DNA of 24,241 bases from Thermoplasmata archaeon (GTDB lineage: Archaea; Thermoplasmatota; Thermoplasmata; Thermoplasmatales; Thermoplasmataceae). The stretch lies in contig JAJZZQ010000044.1 of NCBI GenBank assembly GCA_021797525.1, positions 1-24,241 of the forward strand, given 5' to 3'. Shown here in pieces: positions 1-7,803 of this stretch. Positions within the stretch are counted from its first letter, which is position 1. Each line of letters opens with the position of its first letter. Both the position numbers and the translations under genes were made by a program. The notes under the pieces were generated by a model that was not told the origin of the DNA, searched no databases, and saw only the letters and a list, made by a program, of their open reading frames with translations.

Positions 1-1052
1 ACAAGAACCTTTTTTTCATCCAGGAGGCGGTTGCAGTATTCCTCGCTAGGAATATCTCTGTTGTATTTTACAAAAGCATAGAAAGCACCTTCAACCTTTC
101 TCATTGTCAGCGATTCGGATCTGGAAATTAAAGACTCAACAAGGTTCCTCCGGCCAAGAAAGATTTGTCTGAACTTTTCAGGCGTATCCCTGTCTCCTAT
201 TGCTGCCAAAGCTGCATACTGTGCTATAGATGAGACACATGTAATTGTTTGCTGCTGAAGCTTGTTTGAAGCCCGGATAAGAGGCTCAGGCCCCACCATG
301 TAACCAATTCTCCATCCTGTCATTGCATAACTTTTTGAAAATCCACCTATAGTAACAACCTTATCGGACATTTCTGGATTGGAAGCTGGCGAGTACATAG
401 ACCCATCAAATATCAGGTCTTCGTAAATCTCATCGCTTATCAGATAGAGGTTATTTTCAAGCACAAAATCCTCAAGCTTTTTCATCTGTTTCTTTGAATA
501 AACCTTTCCGGTTGGGTTGCATGGGTTGCTAAGGATTATTGCCCTGGTTTTTCCGGAGACCTTTCTTCTAAGCAGATCAAAGTCAAAGTCATACTCATTG
601 TCTGTCCTGACAGGAATTGGCCTGCCCCCAGTTAATTTTACAATTTCAGGATAAGAGAGAAAGTATGGCTCGGGGATGAGAACCTGGTCTTCACTGTTTA
701 AAATGGAAAGAAACGCAAGATTAATGGAGAATTTTGTCGGTGTAACGAGAACATTTTCAGGGCCGCAATCAACGGAGTTTACCTTCTTCATTTTTTCTGC
801 TATAGATTCTCTGAGCTCCGGTATGCCAGCGGAAGGTGTATAATGTGTCTTACCCTTAAGGGCTGCTTCAAACCCAGCTTTAATTATGTGTTCAGGGGTC
901 GTAAAATCAGGTTCACCTATCCCGAAGTTAAAAACTTTTATACCCTGAGCCTTCATTTTCGCAGCTTTATTGCTTGATGAAACTGTTTTTGACTCTGATA
1001 TACTGGCAAGTCTCGAAGAGAGCATGTAATAGGGTGAGTGATTTTCTCTCAT
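1..1052 (-). CDS. Class I aminotransferase (aspartate aminotransferase-like), C-terminus cut by window edge
   Basis: A PLP-dependent fold-type I aminotransferase that should move an amino group between an amino acid and a 2-oxo acid in the cytoplasm. About 350 residues are visible; families of this type have roughly 380-400, so only the last few dozen are missing. Visible motifs are FNFGIGEPDFTTP (residues 41-53), the substrate/cofactor loop SNPCNPTGK (175-183), SDEIYEDL (206-213) and the PLP-lysine block GGFSKSYAMTGWRIGY with Lys240. The segment TPTKFSIN (104-111) stands where many relatives have a Gly-Ala/Gly-Lys phosphate-binding turn. The start is ATG at 1052; an internal ATG at 1025 (MLSSRLASIS) is also possible because many relatives begin near that point. 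The gene diverges from the radical SAM gene. Substrate specificity cannot be read from sequence alone. Confidence 0.93.
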   Translation of the reverse strand, partial: MRENHSPYYMLSSRLASISESKTVSSSNKAAKMKAQGIKVFNFGIGEPDFTTPEHIIKAGFEAALKGKTHYTPSAGIPELRESIAEKMKKVNSVDCGPENVLVTPTKFSINLAFLSILNSEDQVLIPEPYFLSYPEIVKLTGGRPIPVRTDNEYDFDFDLLRRKVSGKTRAIILSNPCNPTGKVYSKKQMKKLEDFVLENNLYLISDEIYEDLIFDGSMYSPASNPEMSDKVVTIGGFSKSYAMTGWRIGYMVGPEPLIRASNKLQQQTITCVSSIAQYAALAAIGDRDTPEKFRQIFLGRRNLVESLISRSESLTMRKVEGAFYAFVKYNRDIPSEEYCNRLLDEKKVL

Positions 1053-1112
1053 AAAGATTGTTATCAATTTGAAGACACTTTTACACCCATAATTTGCGAA
1101 AGTCACAATTTC

Positions 1113-1121
1113 TTATAGTAA
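1113..1121 (+). promoter_or_regulatory. TATA-like box of the radical SAM gene
   Basis: TTATAGTAA centred near 1117 puts a transcription start near 1142, exactly at an in-frame TTG codon. This suggests a leaderless message starting at that TTG. Inferred from spacing only. Confidence 0.4.
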
Positions 1122-1141
1122 AATGGAATACGTTTGAAGGA

Positions 1142-2209
1142 TTGTATTTGTCAATAAACAGAGAATACTCCGATCGAATTAGATCTCTTATGCCTGAAAA
1201 AGTCGCCGCCAGGGATCCATCCACCCCCGTATCTATGTGGAAAGAGATGGACCGTCTTGAGGGAAAACCCGACAAGACGATGGTAGTAATATTCAGAACT
1301 GGTGGATGTTCATGGTATAATTTTTCGTCCTGCTCAATGTGCGGATATTTCAACGATGTTGCCGGTAATGTTACCATTAAAGACCTTAAGAATCAGGTTG
1401 ACAGTGTACTGGATGCGCTTGGTGAAACCCATATACTAAAGGTATTCACTTCTGGAAGTTTTCTGGACCCAAAAGAATTCCCACTGGAAGCAAGAGACTA
1501 TTTTCTTTCCAGAATATCTGATAGGGTATCCTCTTTGCTAATAGAATCGCGAACTGAGTACATCACAGAAAAAAATATCTCAGGCCTGCGAAAATATGGG
1601 CCCAGAGTAAGGATAGCAATTGGCCTTGAAAGTGCAAATGACGAAATTATAAAAAATTCAATAAATAAAGGAAGCAATTTTGAAAAATATGTTAAGGCAG
1701 CCAGAATAATTATGGGCCTTAATATGGAACTCAGAACCTATCTGCTATTCAAACCACCGTTCCTATCTGAGAAGAGGGCCATAGAGGATATGATAGACTC
1801 GATAAGAAAAGTTAAGGACCTCGGGACAGACATCTCTGTCAATCCTATGAATATTCAGAAAAACACAATGGTTGAACATCTATGGAAAACTGGCATGTAC
1901 CGGCTCCCTTCACTTTACGGGCTTGCAACCATTCTTCTTCAGGCCTCGTCTGAAGGGGCACAGGTAGTATCATATCCCACAGGAGGTAATAAAGAAAGGG
2001 GAGTGCATAATGAGAAACCTGACCCGGACCTTCTCAACCTGATTTATTCATGTTCGCTTGAGCAGGATTTCTCAAAGCTTAAAAGTTATCTCTCCTCAAA
2101 GGACCTTTCAGGATACCAAAAATTCCTGGACCTGGAAGACAGAAATCTGTTTCAACCGGATATTGTGAGAATGATAAAGAGAATATCATCTGGGACTTTC
2201 TTAAATTAA
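1142..2209 (+). CDS. Archaeosine biosynthesis radical SAM protein, RaSEA-type
   Basis: Likely the radical SAM partner of ArcS that completes archaeosine (G+ at tRNA position 15) formation from a lysine-modified preQ0 intermediate. The cluster motif is TGGCSWYNFSSCSMCGYF, a Cx7Cx2C pattern ending in MCGY as in this family (formerly described as Elp3-like). Other family blocks are ESRTEYITE, IGLESANDEIIKNSINKG and YLLFKPPFLSEKRAIEDMID. The frame is open from TTG 1094, but no ATG occurs until 1190. A TATA-like element at 1113-1121 favours leaderless initiation at TTG 1142 (TTG 1148 is also close), and ATG 1190 would still keep the whole radical SAM core. The stop overlaps the stop of the convergent nuclease gene. 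No ArcS or TGT gene lies in the window. Family call is firm, the start is not. Confidence 0.85.
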   Translation: MYLSINREYSDRIRSLMPEKVAARDPSTPVSMWKEMDRLEGKPDKTMVVIFRTGGCSWYNFSSCSMCGYFNDVAGNVTIKDLKNQVDSVLDALGETHILKVFTSGSFLDPKEFPLEARDYFLSRISDRVSSLLIESRTEYITEKNISGLRKYGPRVRIAIGLESANDEIIKNSINKGSNFEKYVKAARIIMGLNMELRTYLLFKPPFLSEKRAIEDMIDSIRKVKDLGTDISVNPMNIQKNTMVEHLWKTGMYRLPSLYGLATILLQASSEGAQVVSYPTGGNKERGVHNEKPDPDLLNLIYSCSLEQDFSKLKSYLSSKDLSGYQKFLDLEDRNLFQPDIVRMIKRISSGTFLN

Positions 2210-2859
2210 AATGAATAGAGGCCGTTTTTTCCTCCTTCTTCTGGCGTGTCCTTTTCTGACATTATTCTGTCCAGCTTCTTTGCACAGTAAATACTTCTCT
2301 TTATAATTTCAGACCAGTATCCTTCTACCTGATCCCAGCCAACTTCTTCTGCAGTGACATCTGAGCCGCCAAACTTTACAACTGTTCCATGGAATTTCTC
2401 GCCGTATTTTTCGCTGTACATCTTCATATACGAAGCAAGCTGCATTTTATGGTAATCCTCGATTTTGTCTGAGGAGGTTGAACTTTTAAGCTCAACCATT
2501 TCCTTTCTACCTCGGTGAAGCAGATCAATAACGCCTACGAGTGTGATATCAGAGAACCCCATATATTCCCACTGAAACGGAATTGTCAAATACAACCTCT
2601 GCTCAGCCTCAAATCCATATGTTTTGACCATTTCCTGAATGTAGTTATGAAGTGCAGTGCCACGGAACATGTTAAGCCGATCCTTTGTGGTTTCCTCTAC
2701 AAGGCCCAGTTTTCTCTGAATCTCCTTTTCCACATCAAAAGAAAGTGAGCCTATGCTGAATCTGTTAAGAGGAATTGGCTTCCCTTTATACTCCCTGGGT
2801 TCGATAAGTGACTTGAATATACGATAGATATCATCCTTTCCTTCGCCGTTTTCTAACAT
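2206..2859 (-). CDS. PD-(D/E)XK nuclease, Cas4/RecB-like without iron-sulfur cysteines
   Basis: A predicted DNA nuclease of the PD-(D/E)XK superfamily. Counting from the ATG at 2859 (217 residues) the RecB/Cas4-type signature is in order: His71 in FRGTALHNYIQEM, Asp112 in GVIDLL, Glu123 and Lys125 in VELKSS, then Gln140 and Tyr144 in QLASY. Unlike true Cas4 there is no C-terminal cysteine cluster, so no Fe-S domain is expected. The frame stays open to 2982, but the extra 41 residues are hydrophobic and AT-rich with no family resemblance, so I take the start at 2859; GTG 2871 is possible. It converges on the radical SAM gene with overlapping stops and diverges from thiL. Role could be repair or phage defence; the sequence does not decide. 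Confidence 0.72.
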   Translation of the reverse strand: MLENGEGKDDIYRIFKSLIEPREYKGKPIPLNRFSIGSLSFDVEKEIQRKLGLVEETTKDRLNMFRGTALHNYIQEMVKTYGFEAEQRLYLTIPFQWEYMGFSDITLVGVIDLLHRGRKEMVELKSSTSSDKIEDYHKMQLASYMKMYSEKYGEKFHGTVVKFGGSDVTAEEVGWDQVEGYWSEIIKRSIYCAKKLDRIMSEKDTPEEGGKNGLYSF

Positions 2860-3021
2860 CTTTGAACACACCCAAATATTGTCTATTATCGACAGAATTT
2901 TCAATTGAATAATAAAGATTCTTGATGCTAGAATTATAAGATAACAAGCAAAGCCATTAATGTTTAAAACAGCCATACGCATTCTGACACTCAGAATCTG
3001 TTCCCTGATTGAGTTTACAAA

Positions 3022-3030
3022 GTTTTTAAG
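3022..3030 (+). promoter_or_regulatory. TATA-like box of thiL
   Basis: GTTTTTAAG is centred 25 nt before the GTG start of thiL, so the mRNA probably begins at the start codon. No ribosome binding site is visible. Confidence 0.5.
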
Positions 3031-3050
3031 AGCGGTATGGATAACAGAAT

Positions 3051-4022
3051 GTGAGGCTCAATGAACTGGGTGAAAGGAAAGTAATAAGGCAGATCCTGAA
3101 TCAAAATAGGCCATGGAAACCTGATGACTGTTATGCAATGGAAAACGGGGAAGAGTACATTTTAATTTCATCCGACATTATTTCTAAGGAATCCCATATT
3201 CCAACAATGCAGTACCCAGAGCTAATAGGTCGTTTTGCAGCCAATGTTAACTTGAGCGATATAGCAGCAATGGCTGCTATCCCTGAAGGGATGACTGTAT
3301 CCTATGTTGTAGGTGGGAATACTGAGGATTCATTCCTTGAGGCGGTACATCGGGGAATAACTGAAGAGCTGAAGAAGAACGATGCGGATATTTTCGGTGG
3401 AGATACAAAGGAAGGACATGGATTTGTCATAGGCGGCACTATCCTGGGAAAACAGAAAAAAGAGCTGACAAGGTTCCGATCACATATTAAGCCAAGACAG
3501 ATAGTTGGCCATACCAACACACTGGGTAGGGCCGCATCCGGCTATATATTTCATAAAAGCGGATATTCAAAAGAGGAAGGGATAAGGATGCTACTGGGAA
3601 TCCAAGCCCGTGTTCATGAGGCATCCATACTGAGTAAGGCTGGAGCCAGATTTATGATGGACATGTCTGACGGGCTTTACTCATGCATGTCACAGATGAA
3701 GGAAGATTACGGTATAGGCTTCAAAATTGTCCATGACGAAATAAATATTGACAGGCATGCGGATAAGGCCTCACTTATCAGCGGGTTATCACCTCTGGAA
3801 ATTGCCACAAATTTTGGAGGTGATTATGAATTGCTATTCACAGTGGACAGCGATAACTATGAACAACTTTCTGAGTCAGCAAAAAGTGAAGGCATTGATG
3901 TCTCCTTCATAGGTGAAACGTGGGAAGGCGATAACCTTCTTTATGATGGACAGCAGTGGATAAAGGTATCAGGAAAAGGTTGGGAACACTTTTCCAAAAA
4001 TCCTCTTACATTCAGAGTTTAG
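3051..4022 (+). CDS. thiL: Thiamine-monophosphate kinase
   Basis: An AIRS/PurM-fold kinase that phosphorylates thiamine monophosphate to thiamine diphosphate with ATP, the last step of cofactor synthesis. 323 residues, normal for the family. Features in order: N-terminal LNELGERKVIRQI as in many ThiL proteins, Asp25-Asp26, SSDIIS (40-45), NLSDIAAMAAIPEG (67-80), FGGDTKEG (115-122), MDMSDGLYS (203-211) and NFGGDYELLFT (254-264), the acidic Mg/ATP ligands of the family. Start is a GTG at 3051; the TATA spacing supports it as the first transcribed codon. It stands alone, diverging from the nuclease gene. No other thiamine gene is in the window. Confidence 0.9.
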   Translation: MRLNELGERKVIRQILNQNRPWKPDDCYAMENGEEYILISSDIISKESHIPTMQYPELIGRFAANVNLSDIAAMAAIPEGMTVSYVVGGNTEDSFLEAVHRGITEELKKNDADIFGGDTKEGHGFVIGGTILGKQKKELTRFRSHIKPRQIVGHTNTLGRAASGYIFHKSGYSKEEGIRMLLGIQARVHEASILSKAGARFMMDMSDGLYSCMSQMKEDYGIGFKIVHDEINIDRHADKASLISGLSPLEIATNFGGDYELLFTVDSDNYEQLSESAKSEGIDVSFIGETWEGDNLLYDGQQWIKVSGKGWEHFSKNPLTFRV

Positions 4023-4040
4023 AACCGCAATCTTTAAAAA

Positions 4041-4172
4041 TTACATATTTTGCTGTATATGCTTTTTCTCTTTTTCCGCTTTCTCAAAGAGATTATCCTC
4101 AATTATCTTTTTTATTCGTTCTCTTTCTTCAGAAAATTCCTCCTTTAACCTGGAGAGATTTTTCTTTAACAT
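4041..4172 (-). CDS. Small highly charged protein, 43 residues, unknown
   Basis: A short ORF starting ATG 4172 and ending TAA 4043-4041. It begins MLKKNLSRLKEEFSEE and ends EKKHIQQNM; 22 of 43 residues are charged (12 basic, 10 acidic) with leucine and isoleucine spaced as in an amphipathic helix. That is unlike random translation of AT-rich DNA. A TATA-like AATATTTAAG box lies 25 nt before the ATG, the same leaderless layout as its neighbours. I do not recognise a family. It is convergent with thiL (18 nt between stops) and divergent from the 78-residue gene. It may be a coiled-coil or nucleic-acid associated microprotein, which is a guess. Confidence 0.5.
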   Translation of the reverse strand: MLKKNLSRLKEEFSEERERIKKIIEDNLFEKAEKEKKHIQQNM

Positions 4173-4191
4173 GAGCAATAATTATCAAAAT

Positions 4192-4201
4192 AATATTTAA
4201 G
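4192..4201 (-). promoter_or_regulatory. TATA-like box of the 43-residue ORF
   Basis: On the minus strand CTTAAATATT is centred about 25 nt upstream of ATG 4172. It supports expression of the microprotein as a leaderless message. Confidence 0.4.
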
Positions 4202-4395
4202 AGTTATCCATACAATATAAAAAGGAAAAATTTCTCCCATGCAAGAATGAAGGCTTCCATGATTGCAAGAAAATTTGATTTGAGGAACTTTGAATTTTAT
4301 TACTTTTGTTTGCTAAGCATCAATGTTTTTATCCAGAGCCCCTATTTCCAGCCATTTGCTCATTTTTTAAAAGCACAGGAATGAATATCTATTAG
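4202..4395. other. Gene-free AT-rich divergent spacer
   Basis: About 190 nt between the two divergent small genes. Both strands are interrupted by stops, and no tRNA, hairpin terminator or convincing small RNA was seen. It contains the outward promoters at its two edges. Confidence 0.4.
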
Positions 4396-4406
4396 ATTAT
4401 ATTTAA
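4396..4406 (+). promoter_or_regulatory. TATA-like box of the 78-residue gene
   Basis: ATTATATTTAA lies about 21-25 nt before ATG 4422. A GAGG at 4414-4417 is also present only 4 nt from the ATG, probably too close to matter if the mRNA is leaderless. Confidence 0.45.
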
Positions 4407-4421
4407 TAAGATTGAGGAAAA

Positions 4422-4658
4422 ATGCTATCGGCAGAGGAAATGAAACTTCTGGACAGAATAAGAGTCCTGGAATCTGAAAGATTGGGAATCAGAGAGCTAC
4501 GAAAATACAACAGGGATCTATACGGTTATTACCTAACCTGGCTGGAGAGAAAGGAGAACAAGCTCCTCAGGAAATATGTTAAGAAGTTCAACAGATTCCC
4601 TGAAATTGAAGCTAGAATTAAGATAAAGGGAACCGATGTGACGGCACCCCTCTTCTAA
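4422..4658 (+). CDS. Small basic helical protein, unknown
   Basis: A 78-residue soluble protein rich in Arg, Lys, Glu and Leu, beginning MLSAEEMKLLDRIRVLE. The first 60 residues should be largely helical, with a YGYYLTWLERKENK stretch in the middle, and the end is KGTDVTAPLF. No cysteines, membrane segment or signal peptide. I do not recognise a family. It has its own promoter. IleRS follows after 37 nt with a separate TATA box, so the two are neighbours rather than clearly one operon. Coding is supported by codon pattern, a good promoter and full use of the gap. Confidence 0.7.
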   Translation: MLSAEEMKLLDRIRVLESERLGIRELRKYNRDLYGYYLTWLERKENKLLRKYVKKFNRFPEIEARIKIKGTDVTAPLF

Positions 4659-4663
4659 CCATA

Positions 4664-4672
4664 ATATAAATT
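4664..4672 (+). promoter_or_regulatory. TATA-like box of ileS
   Basis: ATATAAATT sits just after the upstream stop codon and is centred about 28 nt before ATG 4696, consistent with a leaderless ileS message. Confidence 0.5.
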
Positions 4673-4695
4673 AATCCTTTCATTATCCACGATTG

Positions 4696-7600
4696 ATGCC
4701 CAGCAGAAATTTTGAGTCTGTAGATACCAGAAAAGGACCGGTTGATGTTGCCAGAGAGATTCTAAACTATTGGAACACAGCCGGAATTATTCAGGAATCT
4801 CTGAACTCAAGTCTGGGAAATAAGAAATTCACTTTCCTGGAAGGTCCACCTACAGCTAATGGAAGACCACATGTTGGTCATGCCATGACAAGGACATTCA
4901 AGGATACTGTACTTCGTTACAAATATATGACTGGCCACAAAATAGAGAGAAGATCTGGTGGTTGGGATTGCCACGGACTGCCAGTTGAGATTGAGGCGGA
5001 GAAACATTTTGGATTCAAGACAAAAAAGGAAATAGAAGATTTTGGCATTGACAGGTTTAATGAATACTGCAGAAAAAGCATATTTTCCTACATAGATGAA
5101 TGGATGGAAACAGATAAGAAACTAGGATTCTGGATAAACCATGAACATGATTACATTACACTAAGAAATGAATATATGGAAAGTGAGTGGTGGGCCCTTA
5201 AGCAGCTATTTGACAGAGGGTTGCTTATCAAGGATTACAAGATAGTCCCTTATTGTCCCAGGTGTGAAACTTCCCTGAGCACCCATGAGCTGTCGCAGGG
5301 TTATGATGATGCCAAGGATCCTTCTGTTTTTGTTAAATTCAGAGAAAGGGGCACTTCAAACAGATACTTCCTTGCATGGACAACAACACCATGGACTCTT
5401 CCATCGAATCAGTTCCTTACTGTAAACCCAAGTGCAGAGTATTCTCTGATCCGGCATGGAGAAGAGGAATTCTACATAGCATCCTCCAGGATAGAGAATC
5501 TGTTCGGGAAAGATTATGAGGTGCTCAAGAAGATTAATGGAGCTGACCTGAGGGGGAAAAAATATGATCAGTTAATGGAGTTCCTTACATTGCCAGATAA
5601 CTGCCTTGTCGTGGTAACTGGGGAACATGTCACTCTTGATGAGGGAACTGGTATCGTCCACACATCTCCTGCCTTTGGCGCTGATGACTTTGAAATGGGA
5701 AAACAGATGAACGTTGATCCTGTGAATCCAATAAATCAGTCTGGAAAGTTTGAGGACCCAAGGCTACCATTTAATGGCCTGTTCTTCAAGGATGCCGATG
5801 TTCCAATTTTAAAAATACTTAAGGAGAAAGGGCTTGTTTTTAAGTCTGAGAAATTCTTCCACACATACCCTTTCTGTTACAGATGCGGGAGCCCTCTCCT
5901 TTATTACCCTTTGAAGGCATGGTTCATAAAGGTTTCACTGAAAAGGAATCTCCTCATAGAGAACAACCAGAAAATAAACTGGATGCCGGAGCATCTGAGA
6001 GACGGGAGATTTGGAAATTTCGTAGCAGAGGCTAAGGACTGGGCCCTAAGCAGGAACAGGTTCTGGGGGACACCTCTTCCAGTCTGGATCTGCGAGAATA
6101 ACCATATGAAGATAATAGGTTCGAGAAAAGAACTTCAGGAACTAGGTGCATACGTTCCAGAGGATCTTCACAGGCCATTTATTGACAAAACAGTGTTTCC
6201 GTGCCCAGAGTGCGGCAAAGAGATGGTGCGCGAACCTTATGTTATAGATACCTGGTTTGATTCAGGGAGTGCATCTTATGCAGCAATGAATTACCCTGTC
6301 AATAAAGGTTTCCAGCAAGAGAGGGATCTTCCCATAAGCTTCATAACTGAAGCCATAGACCAGACACGGGGATGGTTCTATACTCTCCATGTAATAGGAA
6401 GCCTTCTCTTCGGGAAAAACACCTATGACAGTGTTCTTTCCATTGATCATATATTAGACGAGAATGGAAGGAAAATGAGCAAAAGCAAAGGAAACTCAGT
6501 TTATGCATTGGACTTCATTTCCGAGTTTGGGCCTGATCCAATAAGGATGTTCTTCCTCACTGGAATCCCGTGGCGCTCAAAATCCATAAATAAAAAACTT
6601 ATAAATGAGTTGAACAGGAAAGTATTGTTGACTCTTATCAATGTCTATTCTTTCTTTGAATCAAATGCCAATCTGGACGGCTATGTCCCAGGAACTTCTG
6701 AACTCAGACCTTCAAATTTCCTTGATCGCTGGATAGTTTCCAAGGTGAACTCCTCACTTTCGGAATACAGGGAAAAAATGGACAATTATGAGATGCATTC
6801 TGCTTTAAGAATTACTCAGGAATTAGTTGATAATCTTTCCAATTTCTATCTTCGCCTGTCAAGAAAAAGGTTCTGGGATATCACACAGGGAGAGAGCAAG
6901 GTTCAGGCATATAATTCGCTATTCTTTGCCCTTAACACTGTTTGCTTCATGCTTGCCCCCATGGCCCCGTTTTTCTCTGATTACATATTCACAAAACTCA
7001 ATCCGGTAAAAAGAAGTGTTCATCTTGAACTGCTTCCTGAACCTGACAAGTCAATGATCGACCCGGAAATAGAAAAGTCTGCAGAGTACACGTATGCAAT
7101 TCTTGAAAACGTCAGAAAAATGAGGCAGGAGAATAACATCAAGGGGAGGCAGCCTGTCAAGGAAATACTGATATCGGGGCCCTCCGATCTTCCGAAGACC
7201 TCCATAGAAAGTATAGGGGACGAACTTAACGCAAGAACTGTGAAAATAATAGGAAAGGAGAAAAGGCCGGTACACCTTTCAGCCAGGCTTATTCTCAATA
7301 AGGCTGCACCGGTCCTTAAAAGAAAGACTTCAGAAGTGGCAGACTACATAAAATCAGCCTCGGATGATGAGATATCTCATATCATCAATGGGAAACCAAT
7401 TGTGATCAATGGCGAAACTGTGCCATCAGAATTCTTTGAGGTCTCAGAAGAAGTTGAAGGAAACTATTCCATGTCGACTGACGGCGCCCTTGGAATCACA
7501 GTATTCATGAGCCTGGATATGGACAGGGACCTCGAAATAGAAGGTTTCTCCAGAGAGATATTAAGAAGGATACAGGTAATGAGGAAAGAGATAGACCTGC

Positions 7601-7803
7601 AGTACGACGATAACATAAAGGTAGAGGTAAACTGCGACAACTCCACCTGGGAAAAGATAGAGCCAAAACTTTCTTGGATATCGGCTGAATCGCTTGCACT
7701 CTCCATAAAAAGGGGAGACGCAGAGGGTGGAAAGGAGTGGGATGTTGATGGTGAATCCCTTAAAATCAGAATAGAACCTGAAGAGAGGGTCAGTGTTGAA
7801 TAA
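4696..7803 (+). CDS. ileS: Isoleucyl-tRNA synthetase
   Basis: Class I aminoacyl-tRNA synthetase charging tRNA-Ile, with post-transfer editing of valine. 1035 residues. Seen in order: HIGH-type HVGH at residues 59-62 in PPTANGRPHVGHAM, GGWDCHGLPVE, a zinc-type CPRC, the CP1 editing domain with TTTPWTLPSNQ and DEGTGIVHTSPAFGADDFE, a second zinc-type CPECGKEM, WFDSGSAS, and KMSKS at 593-597. The C-terminal part is the anticodon-binding and tail domain typical of the archaeal/eukaryotic form. The frame is open one codon earlier (TTG 4693), but ATG 4696 fits the TATA spacing and the usual N-terminus. The end overlaps the start of nadM by 11 nt, so the two are likely cotranscribed. Confidence 0.97.
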   Translation: MPSRNFESVDTRKGPVDVAREILNYWNTAGIIQESLNSSLGNKKFTFLEGPPTANGRPHVGHAMTRTFKDTVLRYKYMTGHKIERRSGGWDCHGLPVEIEAEKHFGFKTKKEIEDFGIDRFNEYCRKSIFSYIDEWMETDKKLGFWINHEHDYITLRNEYMESEWWALKQLFDRGLLIKDYKIVPYCPRCETSLSTHELSQGYDDAKDPSVFVKFRERGTSNRYFLAWTTTPWTLPSNQFLTVNPSAEYSLIRHGEEEFYIASSRIENLFGKDYEVLKKINGADLRGKKYDQLMEFLTLPDNCLVVVTGEHVTLDEGTGIVHTSPAFGADDFEMGKQMNVDPVNPINQSGKFEDPRLPFNGLFFKDADVPILKILKEKGLVFKSEKFFHTYPFCYRCGSPLLYYPLKAWFIKVSLKRNLLIENNQKINWMPEHLRDGRFGNFVAEAKDWALSRNRFWGTPLPVWICENNHMKIIGSRKELQELGAYVPEDLHRPFIDKTVFPCPECGKEMVREPYVIDTWFDSGSASYAAMNYPVNKGFQQERDLPISFITEAIDQTRGWFYTLHVIGSLLFGKNTYDSVLSIDHILDENGRKMSKSKGNSVYALDFISEFGPDPIRMFFLTGIPWRSKSINKKLINELNRKVLLTLINVYSFFESNANLDGYVPGTSELRPSNFLDRWIVSKVNSSLSEYREKMDNYEMHSALRITQELVDNLSNFYLRLSRKRFWDITQGESKVQAYNSLFFALNTVCFMLAPMAPFFSDYIFTKLNPVKRSVHLELLPEPDKSMIDPEIEKSAEYTYAILENVRKMRQENNIKGRQPVKEILISGPSDLPKTSIESIGDELNARTVKIIGKEKRPVHLSARLILNKAAPVLKRKTSEVADYIKSASDDEISHIINGKPIVINGETVPSEFFEVSEEVEGNYSMSTDGALGITVFMSLDMDRDLEIEGFSREILRRIQVMRKEIDLQYDDNIKVEVNCDNSTWEKIEPKLSWISAESLALSIKRGDAEGGKEWDVDGESLKIRIEPEERVSVE

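Noticed and set aside
2860..2982. 41-residue N-terminal extension of the PD-(D/E)XK nuclease
   Set aside because: Hydrophobic translation of AT-rich DNA with no family resemblance; ATG 2859 leaves the whole nuclease domain intact.
3956..4174. 72-codon plus-strand ORF over the end of thiL
   Set aside because: Overlaps thiL and the antisense microprotein; Phe/Leu/Ser-rich and without a promoter.
4202..4395. tRNA or box C/D small RNA in the 4.2-4.4 kb gap
   Set aside because: No cloverleaf or paired C and D boxes could be found by eye; only short direct TGCAAG copies.
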